In this document: positions 6,571 to 13,640 of the stretch, piece after piece
Layout: every line of letters begins with the position of its first letter
How positions within the stretch are numbered: the first letter of the stretch is position 1
Origin: CANHVK01 sp046304235
Lineage (GTDB): Bacteria > Bacteroidota > Bacteroidia > Flavobacteriales_D > Crocinitomicaceae
Length of the DNA stretch: 19,418 nucleotides
NCBI GenBank assembly: GCA_046304235.1
Contig: JBKCEW010000031.1
Coordinates: forward strand, 1 to 19,418
Reading direction: 5' to 3'
The notes under the pieces: model-generated
What the model saw: the letters and a program-made list of their open reading frames with translations, nothing else
Told to the model about the DNA's origin: nothing
The model's database searches: none
Translations under genes and position numbers: made by a program

Positions 6571-7845
6571 TTATTTTTTATTTAAATGAGTTTGTTTTCT
6601 ATCTGGACCAACTGAAACAGTTGTAATAGGCACTTCTAATACATTCTCTAGGTAAGAGATATAATCCTTTAAAGCTTGTGGAGCATTGTTAATTGAATCA
6701 ATTTGTGTTAAATCGCAATTCCAACCTTTTAATTCGATGTAAATTGGTTCAATTTCTAGTCCGTCAATGTCAAAAGGTAAATAATCAACTATTTCTCCAT
6801 TTATCTTATAATGTGTACATACCTTGATTGTTTCAAAGATACCTAATACATCAGCTTTCATCATAGCAAGTTCAGTCACACCATTAATCATAATGGCATA
6901 CTTCAATGCTGGTAAATCAATCCAACCACATCGTCTCGGTCTTCCTGTTGTAGATCCAAATTCATTTCCTTCTTTTCTGATTTTTTCACCATCTTCACAA
7001 TGTAATTCAGTTGGAAATGGACCACTTCCAACACGTGTGCAGTATGCTTTGAAAATTCCGATAACAGATCCTATTTTAGTTGGTGCAATTCCAAGTCCAG
7101 TACAAGTTCCAGCGGTTACAGTATTTGATGAAGTTACATATGGATATGTACCGAAATCAATATCAAGCATGGTTCCTTGTGCACCTTCCGCAAGTATTTT
7201 CGAACCATTTTTTAAGGCTGTGTTTAAAAATTGTTCACTATCGATACAAGTGAAAGATTTAATTAATTCTATTCCTTCAAAGAAAGATTTTTCCATTTCA
7301 GCAAGACCGTATTCAAAGCCTTCATGGTGTTTTAAAATACCTTCATGTTTCTCAACCAAAAGTTTGTACTTTTCTTGAAAATTAGGTGAAAAAATATCTC
7401 CAACTCGTAATCCATTTCTTCCTGTCTTGTCCATATAAGTTGGGCCAATCCCTTTTAAAGTTGATCCGATTTTATTTGAACCTTTTGCAGCTTCTGAGGC
7501 AGTATCAATTAATCTATGAGTTGGTAAGATTAAATGCGCTTTTTTAGAAATAAGTAGATTTTTACGTATGTCCAAACTAAAAGGTGCTAGTTTTTCAATT
7601 TCTTTTTGAAAAACTACAGGGTCTATTACAACACCATTACCAATAATATTAGTTACTTCGCTGTGAAATATTCCAGATGGAATTGTATGAAGTACATGTT
7701 TTATTCCTTCAAACTCTAGTGTATGACCAGCATTTGGCCCGCCTTGAAAACGAGCTATAATGTCATATTTAGGGGTTAATACATCAACAATTTTACCTTT
7801 ACCTTCATCTCCCCATTGAAGACCTAATAATACGTCAACCTTCAT
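6571..7845 (-). CDS. purA: Adenylosuccinate synthetase
   Basis: PurA joins IMP and aspartate with GTP hydrolysis to make adenylosuccinate, the committed step toward AMP. The 424 residues match the usual length of about 430. The P-loop-like GDEGKGK (12-18) contains the catalytic Asp13, and GGPNAGHT (35-42) contains His41, the same numbering as in E. coli. AEGAQGTMLDIDFGTYPYVTSSNT (about 220-243), VGSGPFPTEL and GSTTGRPRRCGWID are further family signatures for the IMP and aspartate sites. ATG at 7845 follows the STAS-protein stop with a 1-nt gap, so the genes are in one transcript. There is no room for a purine riboswitch in front of it. In other bacteria PurA is inhibited by ppGpp, which is notable because spoT heads the same cluster. 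Confidence 0.97.
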   Translation of the reverse strand: MKVDVLLGLQWGDEGKGKIVDVLTPKYDIIARFQGGPNAGHTLEFEGIKHVLHTIPSGIFHSEVTNIIGNGVVIDPVVFQKEIEKLAPFSLDIRKNLLISKKAHLILPTHRLIDTASEAAKGSNKIGSTLKGIGPTYMDKTGRNGLRVGDIFSPNFQEKYKLLVEKHEGILKHHEGFEYGLAEMEKSFFEGIELIKSFTCIDSEQFLNTALKNGSKILAEGAQGTMLDIDFGTYPYVTSSNTVTAGTCTGLGIAPTKIGSVIGIFKAYCTRVGSGPFPTELHCEDGEKIRKEGNEFGSTTGRPRRCGWIDLPALKYAIMINGVTELAMMKADVLGIFETIKVCTHYKINGEIVDYLPFDIDGLEIEPIYIELKGWNCDLTQIDSINNAPQALKDYISYLENVLEVPITTVSVGPDRKQTHLNKK

Positions 7846-7846
7846 G

Positions 7847-8194
7847 CTATTTACTGTTTATCGTTTCGTCTATATTATCATCAGACGAAATCGTGAATAT
7901 TTCATTTAATTTAGATATTTGAAATAATTTAGCAACACTTGGTTGTAAGTTATTCAATACCAACTTTTTTTCTTTATTTCTTGTTCTAGTCAATGCTCTT
8001 ACAAAAAAGTTTAAACCAGTACTTGTGATGTGAGTTAACTTGTTTAAGTTGAAAACAATAGTTTTTTCTACACCGTCTATTCTTTCCTGTAATTGTTCAA
8101 TTAATGTAGTGGTATCTATATCAGAAACTATTTTACCTTCCAATCGAAAGACAACTGTTTCACCAACTATTTCTTCAGAAAAATGTAAATTCAT
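7847..8194 (-). CDS. STAS-domain protein, anti-sigma factor antagonist type
   Basis: The 115-residue protein is one STAS domain. It shows the usual strand pattern (VVFRLEGKI at about 14-22, KTIVFNLNKL at 44-53) and then ITSTGLNFF, where Ser58 aligns with the phospho-acceptor serine of SpoIIAA and RsbV, although the Asp that normally precedes it is Thr here. The C-terminal helix region VAKLFQISKL is also typical. In known systems the unphosphorylated form binds an RsbW-like kinase/anti-sigma factor and frees a sigma factor. No kinase, phosphatase or sigma gene is near, so the partner is unknown. It begins 5 nt after the fur stop and ends 1 nt before purA, clearly within the operon. A role in envelope lipid transport (MlaB-like) is the main alternative. 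Confidence 0.85.
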   Translation of the reverse strand: MNLHFSEEIVGETVVFRLEGKIVSDIDTTTLIEQLQERIDGVEKTIVFNLNKLTHITSTGLNFFVRALTRTRNKEKKLVLNNLQPSVAKLFQISKLNEIFTISSDDNIDETINSK

Positions 8195-8199
8195 AAAAA

Positions 8200-8649
8200 T
8201 TAAGAATTAGCAGGTTTTTTCTTTTCTCCATAAAAGTAAAGAGAATGGTGATGAATGTTAACGCCAAAAACTTCTTCAATGGTAGATTTAATATGTTGAA
8301 TACGAGGATCACAAAACTCAATTACCTCCCCAGAGTCTGTTAGAATTACATGATCATGTTGTTTAGAACCGTGAGATTTTTCGAATTGTGCAATGTTTTT
8401 GCCGAATTGATGCTTCCTTACTAAGTTGCATGCTAATAATAGTTCAATCGTATTATACAATGTAGCTCTAGAAACACGGTAATTCTGATTTTTCATCTTA
8501 TTGTACAAAGATTCAATATCAAAATGACCTGGATAAGCATAAATTTCAGAAAGAATTGCAAAACGTTCAGGTGTTTTACGATGACTATGCTGTTCTAAAT
8601 AAGCTGAAAATATGTTTCTTACAGTATCTTGTAAATCTTCTTGTACCAT
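8200..8649 (-). CDS. fur: Fur-family transcriptional regulator
   Basis: This is a 149-residue metal-responsive repressor of the Fur family. The N-terminal winged helix (about 10-90) has TPERFAIL, HFDIESLYNKM and the recognition helix VSRATLYNTIELL (59-71). The dimerisation half begins with KQHDHVILTDSGEVIEF (96-112), where His98, Asp99 and His100 are the usual regulatory-metal ligands. Unusually, the Cys pairs that hold structural zinc are missing: only Cys74 and Cys113 are present, and the normal C-x-x-C position reads LTDS. I chose ATG at 8649 rather than a TTG 18 nt upstream, because that TTG lies inside the -7 promoter box TATTTTTG. The metal (iron, zinc, manganese) or peroxide specificity cannot be decided. 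It leads the operon with the STAS gene, purA and the OstA-like gene. Confidence 0.9.
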   Translation of the reverse strand: MVQEDLQDTVRNIFSAYLEQHSHRKTPERFAILSEIYAYPGHFDIESLYNKMKNQNYRVSRATLYNTIELLLACNLVRKHQFGKNIAQFEKSHGSKQHDHVILTDSGEVIEFCDPRIQHIKSTIEEVFGVNIHHHSLYFYGEKKKPANS

Positions 8650-8664
8650 CTTATTCTTAAAAGG

Positions 8665-8672
8665 CAAAAATA
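8665..8672 (-). promoter_or_regulatory. -7 promoter element of fur
   Basis: The minus strand reads TATTTTTG, matching TAnnTTTG, 15 nt before the chosen ATG. No TTTG is present at the -33 distance. It suggests that fur-STAS-purA-OstA has its own promoter in the 87-bp gap after spoT. Confidence 0.5.
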
Positions 8673-8736
8673 ATATTTTTTTTAGACCTCACTTTTTTAT
8701 ATATATAATTCTTTATTAACAGGTGTTGAAAAGTGA

Positions 8737-10977
8737 TTAATCTTTTGCATGAATTAGTTCGCTATCTTCAAAATCCCAACGTTCAATTCGTTCAACACCA
8801 TCAATTTGCTCAAATTGCTTTGTTAATGCATCTAAATGTTCAGTATCGTAAACCATTACTTTTATTAATCCTTCAAAGATACCGTCATTGGCTTCAAAGG
8901 ATATTGATTTCATATCAACGTTCAATTGTTTTGAAATGATTTCTGTTATTCTATTAACGATTCCTACACCATCAATACCTAAAAGTCTTAATGATGCTAA
9001 ATGTACAACTAAGTCTGTGTTTGTCCATGTTGCTTTAATACATCTAAATGCCATTTTAGAGTTCATATGTTCAGCATTCGGACAGTTATTTCTATGAATT
9101 TTGATTTCATTATTGTTTGCCAAATAACCAAAAATTGGATCCCCAGGAATAGGATTACAACATTTTGCTAATTTGTAAACATGATCTTTGTATTGGTCAT
9201 CAAATTCAATAGTTCTTTTATGATAATCGTTTCCTTCTGTATTTTTAACAAAATGTTTAGAGGAAAGTAGTTTTTTGTCGATTATCAAATTTCCATCCTG
9301 ATCATCTAATTCACGCAGTTTATTTAAATCAATTTTTACTTTTGCTATGCGAATATATAGGTCTGTTAATGAACTAGCCCCAAAATACTTTTCAATTAGA
9401 TGAATATTTTCTTTTGTATTATTTAGATTGAATTGTTTTAATTTTCTTTCTAGAATTTCTTTTCCATCTAGAGCTATTGCTTTTTTCTGCTCATTTAATG
9501 CGCCGCGAATTTTTTGTTTAGCCCTAGCTGAATAAACAAAATCTAACCATTCTTCAGTTGGCTTTTGTTTTTCAGATGTAATTATCTCAACTTGATCTCC
9601 ATTGTGTAATTGATAACTTAAAGGAACTAATTGAGTATTTACTTTTGCACCAATACACTTGTTTCCAATTCCTGTATGAATGTCATAAGCAAAATCTAGA
9701 ATAGTGGCACCCACAGGTAGTACTCTTAATTGTCCTTTTGGAGTAAATACATAGATTTCATCAGAGAATAAATTCATTTTGAATTCATTCACAAAATCCA
9801 TTGCAGTTAAGTTGTGATTCTCCATCAAATCTCGAATCTCTGCGATCCAACGATCAAATTTGGAAGCTTCTGATTCACCTGCATTTTCTTTGTATTTATA
9901 ATGTGCTGCTAATCCTTTTTCAGCTATTTCATCCATTCTTTTAGAACGAATTTGTACTTCAACCCATTTTCCTTGGTTTGACATAACTGTTGTATGTAAC
10001 GACTCGTACCCATTTGCTCTAGGTGTTGAAATCCAGTCTCTAAGTCTTTCTGGACTTGGTTGATAAAAGTCGGTAACAATACTATAAATTCTCCAACAAT
10101 CAGGTTTTTCTAATTCTACAGGAGTATCAACAATAATTCGAACAGCAAACAAATCATATACTTCTTCAAATGGAACGCTTTTAGTTTGCATTTTTCTCCA
10201 AATAGAAGAAATAGATTTTGTTCTTGCTTTTACATCAAAGACATATCCTTCATGATTTAAGGCTTCTTTTATTGGTTCAACAAAAGTTTTAATAAATCTA
10301 TTTCTAGATTCTTTTGTTGATTTCAATTTACTTTCAATCATGTGATAGTTTTCAGGATCTGAATGTAAAAACCCTAAATCTTCTAATTCACTTTTAATCG
10401 AATGTAAACCAAGTCTGTGTGCTAATGGTGCATATAAAAATTTTGTTTCGGATGCAATTTTTAAACGTTTGTCTGCACGCATACTTCCAAGGGTACGCAT
10501 GTTGTGAAGACGGTCTGCTAATTTGATTAAAACAACACGAATGTCATCAGAAATCGTTAAAATCATTTTACGGAAGTTTTCCGCTTGTATAGAAGAATTT
10601 TCATCGAATATTTCTGGGATTTTGGTTAACCCATCAATTATTCTTCTAGACTTTTCACCAAATAACTCTTCAATGTCTTCTAACGTAATGTAAGTATCCT
10701 CTACAGTATCATGAAGTAACGCACACGTAATACTTGTTGCGCCTAATCCCATTTCTTCTGAAACAATACGCGCTACAGCAATCGGATGATAAATATAAGG
10801 TTCACCTGACTTACGTCGCATATCTTTGTGTGCTTCAACCGCCACGTCAAAAGCCTTACGAACCATTTTTTGGTCCTCTTTTGATAAGTTGTTAGCATTT
10901 TTTAGTAACGCTTTGAAAGCGTTTAATATCTCTTTTCTTTCTTTTTCTAAATCAATTCCTTCCGGTACGTTTGACAT
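8737..10977 (-). CDS. Bifunctional (p)ppGpp synthetase/hydrolase, Rel/SpoT family
   Basis: This 746-residue enzyme makes and degrades (p)ppGpp, the stringent-response alarmone. The N-terminal HD hydrolase is intact: His64 in YIYHP, His89-Asp90 and Glu93-Asp94 in LLHDTVEDT, and KLADRLHNMRTL near 156. The synthetase domain (about 240-360) has EEVYDLFAVRIIV, ANGYESLHTTV and GKWVEVQIRS. The TGS domain is at about 405-470 (EIYVFTPKGQ...). A zinc-finger-like segment has KCCNPIPGDP and HRNNCPN (about 630-660), and an ACT domain ends the protein. The full set of domains and both active sites make it a long bifunctional Rel/SpoT, probably the main stringent factor here. The symbol is left blank because rel and spoT usage differs in this phylum. 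It is upstream of fur in the same direction. Confidence 0.96.
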   Translation of the reverse strand: MSNVPEGIDLEKERKEILNAFKALLKNANNLSKEDQKMVRKAFDVAVEAHKDMRRKSGEPYIYHPIAVARIVSEEMGLGATSITCALLHDTVEDTYITLEDIEELFGEKSRRIIDGLTKIPEIFDENSSIQAENFRKMILTISDDIRVVLIKLADRLHNMRTLGSMRADKRLKIASETKFLYAPLAHRLGLHSIKSELEDLGFLHSDPENYHMIESKLKSTKESRNRFIKTFVEPIKEALNHEGYVFDVKARTKSISSIWRKMQTKSVPFEEVYDLFAVRIIVDTPVELEKPDCWRIYSIVTDFYQPSPERLRDWISTPRANGYESLHTTVMSNQGKWVEVQIRSKRMDEIAEKGLAAHYKYKENAGESEASKFDRWIAEIRDLMENHNLTAMDFVNEFKMNLFSDEIYVFTPKGQLRVLPVGATILDFAYDIHTGIGNKCIGAKVNTQLVPLSYQLHNGDQVEIITSEKQKPTEEWLDFVYSARAKQKIRGALNEQKKAIALDGKEILERKLKQFNLNNTKENIHLIEKYFGASSLTDLYIRIAKVKIDLNKLRELDDQDGNLIIDKKLLSSKHFVKNTEGNDYHKRTIEFDDQYKDHVYKLAKCCNPIPGDPIFGYLANNNEIKIHRNNCPNAEHMNSKMAFRCIKATWTNTDLVVHLASLRLLGIDGVGIVNRITEIISKQLNVDMKSISFEANDGIFEGLIKVMVYDTEHLDALTKQFEQIDGVERIERWDFEDSELIHAKD

Positions 10978-10993
10978 AGTTTTGTGTTTTAAT

Positions 10994-11023
10994 TAAAGTT
11001 AATTTGTTATTTAAGGTAACAAA
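10994..11023 (-). promoter_or_regulatory. Promoter of the rel/spoT gene
   Basis: On the minus strand, TTTG (11023-11020), 18 bp, and TAACTTTA (11001-10994) fit the Bacteroidota consensus except for the last base. The -7 box ends 16 nt before the ATG at 10977, so the leader is very short. Confidence 0.5.
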
Positions 11024-11040
11024 TAATTTTCAAATTCGGT

Positions 11041-11076
11041 GTAAATAAAAAATGTCCTCCCAGAAGAAAGGACATT
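11041..11076 (-). terminator. Rho-independent terminator of fahA
   Basis: On the minus strand, AATGTCCT (11076-11069) and AGGACATT (11058-11051) form a perfect 8-bp stem with a 10-nt loop, followed by TTTTATTT. It begins 20 nt after the fahA stop and separates fahA from the rel/spoT promoter. Confidence 0.8.
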
Positions 11077-11095
11077 CCAAAAATAGTGTTTTTAA

Positions 11096-12373
11096 TTATT
11101 TTGCAGGTAAAACTTTTGCTTTAACTTCTCCAAAACCAATACGAACCCCTTCGTTCTTACAGTAACCTCTCATGATTACAGTGTCATTGTCTAAAATGAA
11201 TTTACGTTCTGTACCATCATTCATTTGTAAAGGTTTTGTGCCTTTCCATGCTAATTCAAGCATCGAACCATATGAGTTTGGTGTTGGGCCTGAAATTGTG
11301 CCTGAACCCATTAAGTCACCACAACGAACATTACAACCATTAACGGTATGATGAGCTAATTGTTGAGCCATGTTCCAGTACATATATTTTAAATTTGACT
11401 CACAAATTAAATTTTCTGTACCGTTTTCAGGTTGGATTAATACCTCAAGATTAATGTCATAACTTTTATCTCCAGTAAATTCTAAATAAGACAATACTTT
11501 AGGGTCTTGTTCAGGTCCTGAAACTTTGTAAGGTTGAAGCGCATCTAATGTTACTACCCATGCTGAAATACTTGAAGCGAAATTTTTTGCTAAAAATGGA
11601 CCTAGTGGAACATATTCCCACGTTTGAATATCTCTAGCCGACCAATCATTAAATAATACAACCCCGAATATAAAATCTTCTGCTTCGTCTGGTGTAATTG
11701 AATCTCCTAAAGGTTTCCCTTCATAAGTAATGAAAGCTGTCTCTAATTCAAAATCTAAATTTCTACAAGGTGCATAAATTGGATTTTCATTTGGATCTGG
11801 TTTGATTTGTCCTTTTGGTCTATGTATATCTACTCCAGACAAAATTACAGAACTTGCTCTTCCATGATATCCTACAGGTATCCATAGCCAATTAGGCAAT
11901 AAAGCGTTATTAGGATCTCTGAACATGGTACCAACGTTTGTTGCATGCTCACGGCTTGAATAGAAATCAGTATAATCACCAATTTTCACAGGCATTTGCA
12001 TGATGACACTTTTGTTTGGTATCAACACTTGTTCTGCATGGTGTTTGTTTTGTTGTAGTTCTTGATTGTTAGCATCTAACAAATTTGAAATGCGATTTCT
12101 TAAATCCCTTGTAGCTAACTTACCTTTTTTCATTAAATGATTCAAACAGTCAGTGTCGAAATCTTCTAATGTAAAATGAAGGTCATCTAAATAACCTAAA
12201 ACATGTAACGTTTTAAGATCTAACACATGGTCACCAATTCTAACTCCCACTCTTGAAGTAAGTGATGATGTTTTAAAAACACCAAATGGTAAGTTTTGAA
12301 TTGGAAAGTCTGAACCTGCGGGAATATTTACCCAAGTTGTTAAAGCAGGATTATTTGCAGCGATTGTTGCCAT
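11096..12373 (-). CDS. fahA: Fumarylacetoacetase
   Basis: This enzyme hydrolyses 4-fumarylacetoacetate to fumarate and acetoacetate, the last step of tyrosine and homogentisate breakdown. The 425-residue length matches the family. An N-terminal SH3-like region (about 15-120) is followed by the catalytic domain. DYTDFYSSREHATNVG holds the metal ligand Asp136 and the general-base His143, with the same spacing of 7 as in the mammalian enzyme. IPVGYHGRASSV, LDFELETAF (two metal glutamates) and LFNDWSARDIQTWEYVPLGPF (metal aspartate) complete the site. GCNVRCGDLMGSGTISGP is also diagnostic. No hmgA or other pathway gene is adjacent. It is a single-gene unit with its own promoter and terminator, divergent from the threonine aldolase gene. 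Confidence 0.96.
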   Translation of the reverse strand: MATIAANNPALTTWVNIPAGSDFPIQNLPFGVFKTSSLTSRVGVRIGDHVLDLKTLHVLGYLDDLHFTLEDFDTDCLNHLMKKGKLATRDLRNRISNLLDANNQELQQNKHHAEQVLIPNKSVIMQMPVKIGDYTDFYSSREHATNVGTMFRDPNNALLPNWLWIPVGYHGRASSVILSGVDIHRPKGQIKPDPNENPIYAPCRNLDFELETAFITYEGKPLGDSITPDEAEDFIFGVVLFNDWSARDIQTWEYVPLGPFLAKNFASSISAWVVTLDALQPYKVSGPEQDPKVLSYLEFTGDKSYDINLEVLIQPENGTENLICESNLKYMYWNMAQQLAHHTVNGCNVRCGDLMGSGTISGPTPNSYGSMLELAWKGTKPLQMNDGTERKFILDNDTVIMRGYCKNEGVRIGFGEVKAKVLPAK

Positions 12374-12410
12374 ATCAAGAATATTAATTAATTATTCGAA
12401 TTTTGCTCGA

Positions 12411-12418
12411 CAAATATA
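12411..12418 (-). promoter_or_regulatory. -7 promoter element of fahA
   Basis: The minus strand reads TATATTTG, an exact TAnnTTTG match, 37 nt before the fahA ATG. No -33 TTTG was seen at the normal spacing. Confidence 0.5.
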
Positions 12419-12476
12419 ACCAATAAACTTTCTTTGAATTATTTCTCTTCAAAAAATATACGCTTATTTAGTGAGT

Positions 12477-12507
12477 TTTGTCAAGCAAATTAAAAGATTT
12501 ATTTTTG
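12477..12507 (+). promoter_or_regulatory. Promoter of the threonine aldolase gene
   Basis: TTTG (12477-12480), 19 bp, TATTTTTG (12500-12507) is a full consensus promoter. The start codon at 12525 follows after a 17-nt stretch. It lies in the 151-bp divergent gap shared with fahA. Confidence 0.7.
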
Positions 12508-12524
12508 ATTCCAAAGAGTAAGTT

Positions 12525-13550
12525 ATGAAAATCGATTTTAGAAGTGATACAGTTACAAAACCATCCAAAGAAATGCTTGATTTTATGTTTCAAGCTGAAG
12601 TTGGAGATGATGTATATGGTGAAGACCCAACCGTTTTTGCTCTTGAAAAATTTGCAAGTGAATATTTTGGGAAAGAAGCAGCTTTGTTTTGTACTTCAGG
12701 AACTCAATCTAATCAAATCGGACTTCAACTTAATCTAAGACCAGGCGGTGAAGTGATATGCCATGCTGATAGCCATATTTATAGATATGAGGGAGGAGGT
12801 ATTGCTAAAAATTCAGGTGCTTCGGTAAAGTTATTAGATGGTAATTACGGTAGGTTAAATGTGAACCAAGTTAAAAGTGCGATAAATCCAGATGATATTC
12901 ATTTACCTTTAACACAATTAGTAAGTCTAGAGGATACAGCAAATAAGGGGGGAGGTGCTGTTTATGAATTTAATGACATCAAAGAGATATCAAGTTTTTG
13001 TAAGTCTGTTAATTTGCCTGTTCATTTGGATGGCGCAAGAATGATGAATGCATTAATTGTTAATAATGTATCACCCAAAAAATATGCTAGTCAATTTGAT
13101 ACAATTTCACTTTGTTTATCTAAAGGGTTAGGTGCTCCTATCGGTTCTTTGTTAATTGGTACAAAAGATCATATCAAACAAGCAAGAAGAATAAGAAAGT
13201 CTATGGGGGGCGGAATGAGACAAGCAGGTTATATTGCTGCTGCTGGTTTGTATGCACTTCAAAATAATGTTGCGCGATTAAAAGATGATCACCTCAAAGC
13301 ATCTTATTTAGGGGAGTCAATTAAAACATTTTCATGGATTAAAGAAATATACCCTATTCAAACAAATATTGTAATTGTTGAATTACACAAACCTTCCCAA
13401 CAAACTGAAATAATTCAACTATTGAAAGAAAATCTAATATTATGTAATGCATTTGGACCTACCGCAATAAGGTTTGTTACACATTTGGATGTTTCTGATA
13501 ATCAGATACAAATTGCTGTTGATGTTTTAAAATCATTACGTATAGGTTAA
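12525..13550 (+). CDS. Low-specificity L-threonine aldolase
   Basis: This PLP enzyme of the beta-eliminating lyase family splits L-threonine or L-allo-threonine to glycine and acetaldehyde. The 341-residue length is normal. The protein opens with the characteristic MKIDFRSDTVTKPS, then VGDDVYGEDP (26-35). CTSGTQSNQ (56-64) holds the cofactor phosphate, and His84 in DSHIY is the residue that stacks on the PLP ring. HLDGARMMNA (167-176) contains Asp169, and SLCLSKGLGAPIGS contains Lys200, the Schiff-base lysine. GGGMRQAG (about 225-232) is also conserved. It is usually cytoplasmic and tetrameric. It stands as a single gene with its own promoter; no glycine or serine genes are nearby. Stereospecificity (ltaE or ltaA type) is not assignable, so no symbol is given. 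Confidence 0.94.
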   Translation: MKIDFRSDTVTKPSKEMLDFMFQAEVGDDVYGEDPTVFALEKFASEYFGKEAALFCTSGTQSNQIGLQLNLRPGGEVICHADSHIYRYEGGGIAKNSGASVKLLDGNYGRLNVNQVKSAINPDDIHLPLTQLVSLEDTANKGGGAVYEFNDIKEISSFCKSVNLPVHLDGARMMNALIVNNVSPKKYASQFDTISLCLSKGLGAPIGSLLIGTKDHIKQARRIRKSMGGGMRQAGYIAAAGLYALQNNVARLKDDHLKASYLGESIKTFSWIKEIYPIQTNIVIVELHKPSQQTEIIQLLKENLILCNAFGPTAIRFVTHLDVSDNQIQIAVDVLKSLRIG

Positions 13551-13609
13551 ATTTTTAGATAAATTAAGGCTCTATAAAAGTATTTTTTAGAAATCTCCTT
13601 ATTTCACAC

Positions 13610-13617
13610 TATCTTTG
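13610..13617 (+). promoter_or_regulatory. -7 promoter element of the helicase-typA operon
   Basis: TATCTTTG is an exact match to the consensus and lies 23 nt before the helicase ATG at 13641. No clear -33 TTTG is present. The short leader leaves no room for a long cold-shock-type 5' UTR. Confidence 0.6.
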
Positions 13618-13640
13618 CAACTTAATTTTAATTATTATTT

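Noticed and set aside
6824..7378. A 184-codon open frame on the plus strand
   Set aside because: It lies wholly antisense inside purA, has no recognisable domain or promoter, and is a frame shadow of a highly conserved gene.
7846..7850. Purine riboswitch or leader regulation before purA
   Set aside because: purA starts 1 nt after the STAS gene stop, leaving no space for a structured leader.
8650..8667. Six-codon N-terminal extension of Fur from a TTG
   Set aside because: The TTG is part of the -7 box TATTTTTG, and ATG at 8649 gives a normal family N-terminus.
8690..8735. Terminator after rel/spoT from CACTTTT and AAAAGTG
   Set aside because: The arms are 7 bp, AT-rich and separated by 32 nt, with no suitably placed T-run, so a functional terminator is not supported.
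13551..13609. Terminator after the threonine aldolase gene
   Set aside because: Only a 5-bp match (TAAGG/CCTTA) with a loop of nearly 30 nt and no T-run was found.
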